A model generated the notes under the pieces. That model worked only from the letters and a program-made list of their open reading frames with translations. It was not told the DNA's origin and ran no database searches. Positions 56,982 through 64,000 of a stretch of 64,000 nucleotides of DNA are shown here, one piece after another (the stretch's first letter is position 1; each line of letters opens with the position of its first letter). Source of the DNA: Planctomycetota bacterium. Lineage in GTDB: Bacteria > Planctomycetota > UBA1135 > GCA-002686595. Where the stretch lies: contig PKCK01000011.1 in the NCBI GenBank assembly GCA_002862085.1, positions 1-64,000 of the forward strand, written 5' to 3'. The position numbers and the translations under genes are program-made.

Positions 56982-58069
56982 TGCTGCGGGCTCTCTTGAT
57001 CGTCCTCATCGGGTCCTTCTCGGCCGCGGCTCCTGCGCTGGCCGAGGCGGAGGACACCGCTGATGACCGCCGCGCGGCCTGGGAGAAGCTCGATCCCGAG
57101 GAGCGGATCGCCCTGCGCGAGCGCTACGAGCGTCTGCGTGCGATGTCGCCGGAGGAGCGCGAGCGCGCGCTCACGCTGGCGCGTCGCATGCGCCGCGAGG
57201 CCGAGGCGACCCTTCGATCCCTGGAACCGGCGGAGAGAGCCGAGATCGAGGCCCTGGATCCGGCGGAGCGCGGGCGCGTCCTGCGCTCCCTGATCGCCGA
57301 CCGCGCGCGGATGATGGCGACGCGGCTCCAGGCGTACCTGACCGACGAGGAGCGAGCGCAGCTCGGGCGCGCCGACGCGATCGAGCGCTCCCGCATCCTC
57401 GGGCGCGTTCGCACCCGCATCATGGAGCAGCTCCCGGGCAAGGCGCGACGGACGGCCGAGGCCCTGCGTCTCTCGCCCCGTGAGATCGAACGCCTCTCGA
57501 GCGCCGATCCGGAGGAGCTCCGCGCGGCGATGATCGGCCTCGCACGTCGTCGGGCCGCGCAGATCACGGCGAAGCAGGGACTCCCCGAGGGTGTCACCCA
57601 GGCCGAGTGGGACAGGGTGCTCGACCTGCCGGACGGTCAGTTCGTGCGCGCGCTTCAGCGCCTGCGCGCGAGTCATCCCGAGCTCGGAGTCCCGGCGCGC
57701 CGCGTCGACCGCGCTCGCCGCCGTCAGAGCGCGCTCGCCTCGCAGCTGAGGTCCCTCGGTACGCCGAGCACGCGCGACCGACTGAGCGCGCCCGAGGCGA
57801 GTGAACGGGTCCAGAGCCGCCGCGCCGTGCTGCGCAATCGAGCGAAGATCGAGGGCCTCGTCGAACGCCGGATGCAGCTGTCAGCCGACGCCGTGCTGGC
57901 CGTCCGGGGGCTCGGCGACGATGCATTCGTTTCGATGCACCGCCGACTCCTGCGCACCCTCGTGTGGGAGAACGATCCACGGCGGTCCATCGAGCGCTGG
58001 CTCGAGGGCCGCGCCGAGGGCGCGGAGGCTTCGGACATGGAAGGTCGCGGGCGGCGCCGCGACCGCTGA
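56981..58069 (+). CDS. Secreted DUF3106-like Arg/Glu-rich helical protein
   Basis: Signal peptide; AAWEKLDPEERIALRERYERLRAMSPEERERAL; TGATG overlap with the anti-sigma gene. Confidence 0.7.
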   Translation: MLRALLIVLIGSFSAAAPALAEAEDTADDRRAAWEKLDPEERIALRERYERLRAMSPEERERALTLARRMRREAEATLRSLEPAERAEIEALDPAERGRVLRSLIADRARMMATRLQAYLTDEERAQLGRADAIERSRILGRVRTRIMEQLPGKARRTAEALRLSPREIERLSSADPEELRAAMIGLARRRAAQITAKQGLPEGVTQAEWDRVLDLPDGQFVRALQRLRASHPELGVPARRVDRARRRQSALASQLRSLGTPSTRDRLSAPEASERVQSRRAVLRNRAKIEGLVERRMQLSADAVLAVRGLGDDAFVSMHRRLLRTLVWENDPRRSIERWLEGRAEGAEASDMEGRGRRRDR

Positions 58070-58326
58070 CCCCGGCGACCTGTCCTCCCCGCCGGTCACC
58101 CAGGCGAGCTCCGGGGCGCTCGGGTTCCAGCCCCTCTCCTCGCGGAGGATCCCCCGCCCGGGGCCAGACAGGTCCTTGCCTCGAGATCGCTCCGCGCTTC
58201 GAGCTGGTCATCCTGCGCGTGGGTCATCGCGTGCCTCGAGGAGGAGAGGGCTCCCCGGACGCCTCGCCACACCCGCGGGTCGGGCCAGGGGCGGCCGGCG
58301 CGCTGACCCGCTACGCTTCGGCTGCG

Positions 58327-59526
58327 ATGATCCTCGACCGCGCCGACCTCTTCAGCCACGCCCTCGCCGCGGAGCCCGGGCGCCTGCACTTCGCGGCCCA
58401 CAGCCATCACCTCTGGCCCGACGTGACCCGCGCTTCCCACGAGCGGGCCTGGCTCGACGCGGCGGAGCTGGCGGACGAGAAGTGGAACCGGATCTTCGGC
58501 GAGGTCTGGACCGCGGCTCAGGCGAACGTCGCCCGGACCCTCGGCGTCGACGATCCCACCCAGGTGGCCTTCTCGGCGAACACCCACGACCTGCTCGTCC
58601 GCCTCTTCAGCGCCACGGAGGCGTGGGAGCGCGGCCGACCGCTGCGCGTCATCTCCACCGGCGCCGAGTTCCACAGCTTCACGCGGCAGATGCGTCGCCT
58701 CGCCGAGTCGGGGAAGGTGGAGTGGCGCGTCGTGGACGAGGAGCCCTTCGAGTCCCTCGCTGATCGCTTCAGCGCGGCGGCCGCAGAGGGGGAGTGGGAC
58801 GTCGCCTTCGCCAGCCACGTCCTGTTCAGCTCGGGGCACGTCTTCGACGAGTGCTTCGAGCTGCTCGCCGCGCTGCCCGAGGACGTCGTGCGCGTCGTCG
58901 ACGGCTACCACGGCTTCTTCGCCGTTCCGACGGACTTCGGGCCCTATGCGGATCGTCTCTACTACACGAGCGGCGGGTACAAGTACGCGATGGCCGGCGA
59001 GGGCGCCTGCTTCCTCGTGGCGCCCCACGGGCGCGAGGAGCGCCCCGAGATCACGGGGTGGTTCGCGGGCTTCGGATCGCTCGCAGATCCTCAGGACGCG
59101 CGCGTGGGGTACGACGGCGGCGCGGCGCGCTTCCTCGGGGCGACCCTGGAGCCGACGCCGCTCTACCGATTCAACGCGGTCTGCTCGATGCTCGCGGAGC
59201 AGGGGCTCGACGTCGACGCGCTGCATCGGCACTCCGCGGCGCTCCAGGAGCGCTTCCTCGATCGGGTCGACGCGGGCGACGCCGGCCCGCTGACCGTCGC
59301 GGAGCTCACCCCCGGCCGAGGCGAGCTCCCGGGCGTCCGGCGCGGTAACTTCCTCACCTTCTGCCGGCGCGACGCGCGCGACCTCCAGGCGCGCCTCGCG
59401 GCCGCGCGGGTCATCACCGACGCACGGGTCGATCGACTGCGCTTCGGGTTCGGGCTGTATCACCGCGCCGAGGACGTCGACGCGCTGGCGGGGCGCCTCG
59501 CGGAGCTGGGCTCGGCCGGCGACTGA
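58327..59526 (+). CDS. Class V aminotransferase / kynureninase-like PLP enzyme
   Basis: LHFAAHSHHLWPDVT; VAFSANTHDLLVRL; YYTSGGYKYAMAGEGACFL (PLP lysine). Confidence 0.8.
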   Translation: MILDRADLFSHALAAEPGRLHFAAHSHHLWPDVTRASHERAWLDAAELADEKWNRIFGEVWTAAQANVARTLGVDDPTQVAFSANTHDLLVRLFSATEAWERGRPLRVISTGAEFHSFTRQMRRLAESGKVEWRVVDEEPFESLADRFSAAAAEGEWDVAFASHVLFSSGHVFDECFELLAALPEDVVRVVDGYHGFFAVPTDFGPYADRLYYTSGGYKYAMAGEGACFLVAPHGREERPEITGWFAGFGSLADPQDARVGYDGGAARFLGATLEPTPLYRFNAVCSMLAEQGLDVDALHRHSAALQERFLDRVDAGDAGPLTVAELTPGRGELPGVRRGNFLTFCRRDARDLQARLAAARVITDARVDRLRFGFGLYHRAEDVDALAGRLAELGSAGD

Positions 59527-59541
59527 GGCGCGCGCCTCTCC

Positions 59542-60171
59542 TCAGAGGCCGGCCTCCGCGATGGCCTCCTCGAGGGAGTCCGGATCGACGCCGCGGCTGT
59601 TCTCACGGAGCTCCTCCGCCAGCGTGGCCGGATCCTGCGGGATCTCCGGGTCCTCGAGCGCGTCGTGCAGGTGCACCGGCAGGACCGCGAAGGGCGCGGT
59701 CCGCACCTGGTTGCCGAAGTGGGCCTCCTTGCCGAGCACGATGCGCACGGCGCCCTTGGGGATGGGTTCGCCCGACTGCTTGCACTTCGAGCGGTTGGAG
59801 GGGGCGATCTCCGCGTAGGGCATCGTCTTGCGCTCCCTCTCCTTCTTCTCGCGATCGGCGGCTGCCTTCTCGGCGATGACCTTGAGCTCCTCGAGCGTCG
59901 GCAGGTCCGCCGGATCGGGCGGGTCCTGGGCGGCCTCCCACGCGTTCATGGCGTAGGCCTCCTCGACGCGTTCGTACATCTTCTTCGCCGCACAGCTGAG
60001 GTAGTGCCACATGTACCCCGACCCGAACGGGCCCTCGACGAGGACACCCAGTCGGACCGCGCCCTTGTCGATCTTGCGCTTGCAGATCTTGCACTTGGAC
60101 CGCCCCGAGCGCGCGTGCTCGATCACGTACGGGGGGAGGGGGCCCTCTTCTTCTTCGACGTCGGCAACCAT
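59542..60171 (-). CDS. PARP-type zinc-finger protein (one finger plus one degenerate copy)
   Basis: YVIEHARSGRSKCKICKRKIDKGAVRLGVLVEGPFGSGYMWHYLSCAAK; second copy YAEIAPSNRSKCKQSGEPIPKGAVRIVLGKEAHFGNQVRTAPFAVLPVHLHDAL. Confidence 0.75.
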   Translation of the reverse strand: MVADVEEEEGPLPPYVIEHARSGRSKCKICKRKIDKGAVRLGVLVEGPFGSGYMWHYLSCAAKKMYERVEEAYAMNAWEAAQDPPDPADLPTLEELKVIAEKAAADREKKERERKTMPYAEIAPSNRSKCKQSGEPIPKGAVRIVLGKEAHFGNQVRTAPFAVLPVHLHDALEDPEIPQDPATLAEELRENSRGVDPDSLEEAIAEAGL

Positions 60172-60581
60172 GACGCGGGAGCATACGGCGGCCGCGAGAT
60201 CCTTGGAGCGCAGGAATGGTCGCGCTGCGGCGTCGCACCGGGCGTGACCCCTCCCGGCGGTGTCTCGCGGCCGGCTCGGCGGGTCGATCTCATGGAAGAA
60301 GTTCCTCCCGTCGCCCTCGACCTGCCGTCCTTCGGCGAGATCCGTGCGCCTCGAGGCTCGAGCCGGACTCCGCTTCGAGGACCATCTCCCCGGCGCGGAT
60401 GATCCAGCTCTCGGAGCGCTTCGTCGGGTTCGACCGGGCCCTCGCGGCCGCGCCGATCCGTCCGATCGCCCGGGCGCTCGCGCGGAGCTCGTGGGGATCG
60501 GCGCTGGCGCGGCCCGGACGATGGTCACCCGTCAGGAGAGCCCCCCTCGGGGCGCTCTTCTCCGATAGAGTCTCGCGCCCG

Positions 60582-61757
60582 ATGTCCCCCCCGGATGACG
60601 CCGTTCCCCGCCTGGCCCCCGTGCCCTTCGCGAGGCTCGACGCCGTGCGCCGCGCGCGGCCGCGGCTCATCGTGGACCTGCGGGCGCCGGCGGAGTTCGC
60701 GGACGACCACGTGAAGGGCGCCCTGAACGTCCCCCTCTTCGAGAACGAGACGCGCGCCTTCGTAGGGCTGCTCTACAAGCAGTTCAGCCCGGACGCGGCC
60801 TTCAACGAGGCGCGCGCCGAGGTCGTCCAGCGGATCGAGGAGATCGTCGGGCGGATCGCCGCCGCGGCCGGATGGGACGTGCCCGCGGTGGATCTGAAGG
60901 AGCGCGTACGGGCCATGACGTCCGGCGGGATCGCGCGGATGGAGACGGACCTCGATCCGGTCCCGCTCGACGACCTACCGGCGGACGCGGTCGTGCTCTC
61001 CTGCGCCCGGGGTGGGCTGCGCTCCCGCAGCATCGTCGCGCTCCTGCGCACGCTCGGGCTGGAAGCGGTCGGGCTGATCGACGGTTACCGCGCGCACCGC
61101 AGCCACGTGCGCGAGGCTCTCGAGGCGTGGACGCCGCCGGCCCACGTCTTCGCCCTGCGCGGGCTGACCGGGGTGGGCAAGACGCTCGTCCTTCGCGCGA
61201 TCGAGGAGCGCCGGCCGGGCTGGACGCTCGACCTCGAGGGCGTCGCCGGACACCGCAGCTCTCTCCTGGGGATGGTCGGTCTGCGGCAGACGACCCAGAA
61301 GGGCTTCGAGAGCGGTCTCGCCCTGCGCGCGGAGGAGGGGTTCCCGGACGGCGTGCTCGTGATCGAGGGGGAGAGCCGCAAGGTCGGGGACGTCGTGATC
61401 CCGAAGTCGATGTGGGAGGCGCTCCAGGGCGCGGTCAACGTCGAGGTCGTCGCGAGCCTCGCCCGTCGCGTTCGGGTCCTCTCCGAGGACTATCTCGCGG
61501 TGCCTGAGTCGCTGCCCAAGCTGCGCGAACAGCTCGTGGCGGTGGCGGCGCGCATGGACGGCGAGCCCGACCTCGCAGGCATGTTCGACCGCGGTGAGAT
61601 CGACCCTCTCGTGGAGCTGCTGCTCGAGTGCTACTACGACCCGCTCTATCGCGGGAGCGAAGCTGGCAAGCGCTACGAGGTGGCTGTCGAGGCGGAGGAT
61701 GCCGGAGCCGCAGCGGACGAGATCATCCGCTGGATCGAGGCGCGGGTCGGCGCCTGA
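60582..61757 (+). CDS. selU: tRNA 2-selenouridine synthase
   Basis: IVDLRAPAEFADDHVKGALNVPLFENETRAFVGLLYKQFS; VVLSCARGGLRSRS; RGLTGVGKTLVLRAIE; LEGVAGHRSSLLG. Confidence 0.92.
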   Translation: MSPPDDAVPRLAPVPFARLDAVRRARPRLIVDLRAPAEFADDHVKGALNVPLFENETRAFVGLLYKQFSPDAAFNEARAEVVQRIEEIVGRIAAAAGWDVPAVDLKERVRAMTSGGIARMETDLDPVPLDDLPADAVVLSCARGGLRSRSIVALLRTLGLEAVGLIDGYRAHRSHVREALEAWTPPAHVFALRGLTGVGKTLVLRAIEERRPGWTLDLEGVAGHRSSLLGMVGLRQTTQKGFESGLALRAEEGFPDGVLVIEGESRKVGDVVIPKSMWEALQGAVNVEVVASLARRVRVLSEDYLAVPESLPKLREQLVAVAARMDGEPDLAGMFDRGEIDPLVELLLECYYDPLYRGSEAGKRYEVAVEAEDAGAAADEIIRWIEARVGA

Positions 61758-61962
61758 ACGCGCTCGCGCGGAAGAGCTCGAGCGAGCCCATCGGAGAGGC
61801 CTCCCGAGGGGGCCGGTCGAGCATCGCGCGGAGCTGCGAGCAGATCCGCGAGTCCGCGCGGGTGCGCGACACCGACGCGACGCAGCACCGAGGAGAGATC
61901 CCGCCGCGACCTCCCCGTCGCTGGACGGCACTTCGCCGGAGCTCTCCCGCGAGCGCTGGAGA

Positions 61963-63123
61963 TCATGGCCGGAGCGGAGTGCGCGCCGCGCGTCGCAGCT
62001 CGTCCAGGGGATAGCGCGTCCCGCGCCAGCGCACGCCTCGTGTGAGGAGCGTGACGAGGGTCGAGCGCCAGAGGATCACGAGGAAGACGAGGATCCCGAG
62101 GGGGAACAGGAGACCGGTCCATCGAGGGAGTCCCGCGTCCGAGGCCGCGCGCGCGGCGCCCAGGACCTGGAGAGCAGCGCAGGCAGCGAAGAGACCTCGC
62201 TCGGGAGCGGCGGCCCAGGGCGCGGCGGCGAGCAGCCAAGGCGTCACGAAGAGGCCGAGCAGCGCGGCGGTCGCCAGCGCGACGAGCGACAGACGGAAGC
62301 CCACGCCGGCGAAGGCGTTCTTCTCGAGGCCGCGGATCATCGCGAACACGCCCGGATACCACTCCACCGAGGCCGCGTCGCGCGCGTAGCAGAACTCGGC
62401 GCGTCCACCGTGGGCCTTGAGCAGCTGCCCGAGCGCGAGGTCGTCGTCGATGCGGAGGCGGATCTCTCCGTGGCCGCCCGCGCGGTCGTACGCGCTCCGG
62501 CGCACGAGGTTCAGAGCGCCGATCCCCACGGAGGCCCGGCTGCGCGGATCCGCGACCTTCCAGGGACGCGTGAAGAGCGCGAAGAGGACCGCGAAGGTCG
62601 TGATCATCACGGCGAGCAGCGGTCCTCGGGCCACGACCCGCGGCGCGCCGGCGAGGTGCGCGAGCTCGCGCTCCTCAGCGAGGGCCACCGCCGCGGCGAT
62701 CGCGCCCGGAGCGAAGCGCACGTCAGCGTCCGTGAAGAGCAGGTAGTCGGAGGCCGGCGCGGAGCGGGCGCCGGCCCACAGGGCGTGGTTCTTGCCGAGC
62801 CAGCCTTCGGGCAGGGCCTCGACGCGGACCAGCCTTGCATGGGCGCAGCCTGCGACGAGCGCCTCGGCGACGGCGCCCGTGCTGTCCTCCGAGCGGTCGT
62901 CCACGACGACGACCTCGAGGCGGGGCCCGGCCTGGGCCATGAGGGCCGCCAGGGCGGGTCCGAGCGTCTCCGCCTCGTTCCTGGCCGGCACGATGACGCT
63001 GACGGTGGCGGCCGGGGCGGAACTCGACGGAGTGAGTCGCGGGAGGGCTCTGGAGCCGCGGACGACCGCCGCGAAGCGGATCAGCGCACCCGTGAGCAGC
63101 AACGCGGCGAAGAGCAGGAGCAT
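61963..63123 (-). CDS. Glycosyltransferase family 2, membrane associated
   Basis: VSVIVPARNEAETLGPALAAL; EVVVVDDRSEDST; YLLFTDADVRFAPGA; C-terminal TM helices. Confidence 0.9.
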   Translation of the reverse strand: MLLLFAALLLTGALIRFAAVVRGSRALPRLTPSSSAPAATVSVIVPARNEAETLGPALAALMAQAGPRLEVVVVDDRSEDSTGAVAEALVAGCAHARLVRVEALPEGWLGKNHALWAGARSAPASDYLLFTDADVRFAPGAIAAAVALAEERELAHLAGAPRVVARGPLLAVMITTFAVLFALFTRPWKVADPRSRASVGIGALNLVRRSAYDRAGGHGEIRLRIDDDLALGQLLKAHGGRAEFCYARDAASVEWYPGVFAMIRGLEKNAFAGVGFRLSLVALATAALLGLFVTPWLLAAAPWAAAPERGLFAACAALQVLGAARAASDAGLPRWTGLLFPLGILVFLVILWRSTLVTLLTRGVRWRGTRYPLDELRRAARTPLRP

Positions 63124-63232
63124 CGGTGGTCGGGCCCGGCAGCGCACCTCGAGGGTCCCTCGGGGGCGCCGCTGCTACCCTTTTCGGCCGCTCTCCGCCG
63201 GAGGACCCGGCACCCCCCAGGATTTCGACTCG

Positions 63233-64000
63233 ATGACCGTCACGACCGCTTCCGACGCCGCTCCGGACCAGGCCCCTGAGCCCAAGTTCCGCAAGGACTA
63301 CGCGCCGCCCCACTTCGACGTCGAGTCGGTCGAGCTCGAGTTCGACCTCGGCGAGGACAGGACGGAGGTGACGTCGCGCGTCGCCTACGCGCGCCGCGAG
63401 GGCTCGAGCGGGCAGCCGCTCGTCCTCCTCGGCGAGGAGCTGGAGACCCTGCGCGTCGCCGTCGACGGGCGTGAGCTCGCCGCGGAGGAGTTCGAGGCGA
63501 GGTCCGAGGAGCTCGTCGTCCCGGACGTGCCGGATCGGTTCGTGCTCGAGACCGCCGTGCGGATCCACCCGGAGCGCAACACCACCCTGATGGGGCTCTA
63601 TCGCTCGAGCGGGAACTTCTGCACCCAGTGCGAGGCCGAGGGCTTCCGGCGCATCACCTGGTTCCTGGACCGCCCCGACGTGATGAGCACCTACCGCGTG
63701 ACGATCACCGCGGACGAGGCGAAGTACCCGGTCCTCCTCTCGAACGGCAACCGCCTCTCGGTGGAGAGCCTCGGCGACGGCCGTCACCGCGCGCGCTGGG
63801 AGGACCCGTTCAAGAAGCCGAGCTACCTCTTCGCGCTGGTGGCCGGCGATCTGCACTGCCACCGGGGGAGCTTCGAGACGCTGACGGGCCGCACCATCGA
63901 GCTGGAGATCTGGGTGGAGCACCAGGACGCCGACAAGGCGGAGCACGCGCTGCGTTCCCTTCAGCGCTCGATGAAGTGGGACGAGGAGACCTTCGGCCTC
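63233..64000 (+). CDS. pepN: Aminopeptidase N (M1 family), 3' truncated by window edge
   Basis: Translation from ATG 63233: MTVTTASDAAPDQAPEPKFRKDYAPPHFDVESVELEFDLGED...GLYRSSGNFCTQCEAEGFRRITWFLDRPDVMSTYRVTITADEAKYPVLLSNGN. Frame open to window end. Confidence 0.93.
   Translation, partial: MTVTTASDAAPDQAPEPKFRKDYAPPHFDVESVELEFDLGEDRTEVTSRVAYARREGSSGQPLVLLGEELETLRVAVDGRELAAEEFEARSEELVVPDVPDRFVLETAVRIHPERNTTLMGLYRSSGNFCTQCEAEGFRRITWFLDRPDVMSTYRVTITADEAKYPVLLSNGNRLSVESLGDGRHRARWEDPFKKPSYLFALVAGDLHCHRGSFETLTGRTIELEIWVEHQDADKAEHALRSLQRSMKWDEETFGL

Overview
GC-rich bacterial chromosomal window of about 64 kb, probably Planctomycetota-like (an inference from the DUF1592/DUF1552 cytochrome-c-domain pair, ECF sigma modules and other gene content). 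It encodes about 55 genes and one tRNA-Arg(CCG). I saw no rRNA, CRISPR array, transposase or prophage. Main blocks: (i) DNA-repair genes: a UvrA-like protein with degenerate ATP-site motifs, a UdgX/DUF4130 protein coupled to its radical-SAM partner, ImuA/ImuB and a SRAP protein; (ii) a Mn/Zn ABC importer operon next to a regulator made of two complete MntR modules in one chain, with a three-half-site palindromic candidate operator between them; (iii) two ECF sigma/anti-sigma/third-gene operons; (iv) a five-gene aroB-containing operon; (v) single genes such as MgtE, CaxA-type antiporter, class I FBA, TrmB, SelU/MnmH, PhoD, MBOAT and PepN. The best candidates for undescribed biology are the tandem single-chain MntR with its operator, a bacterial PARP-type zinc-finger protein, the asymmetric UvrA paralog, a signal peptidase I with a large inserted domain, and a ClpS/di-iron gene pair. 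All assignments come from reading the translations by eye; no database search was run.
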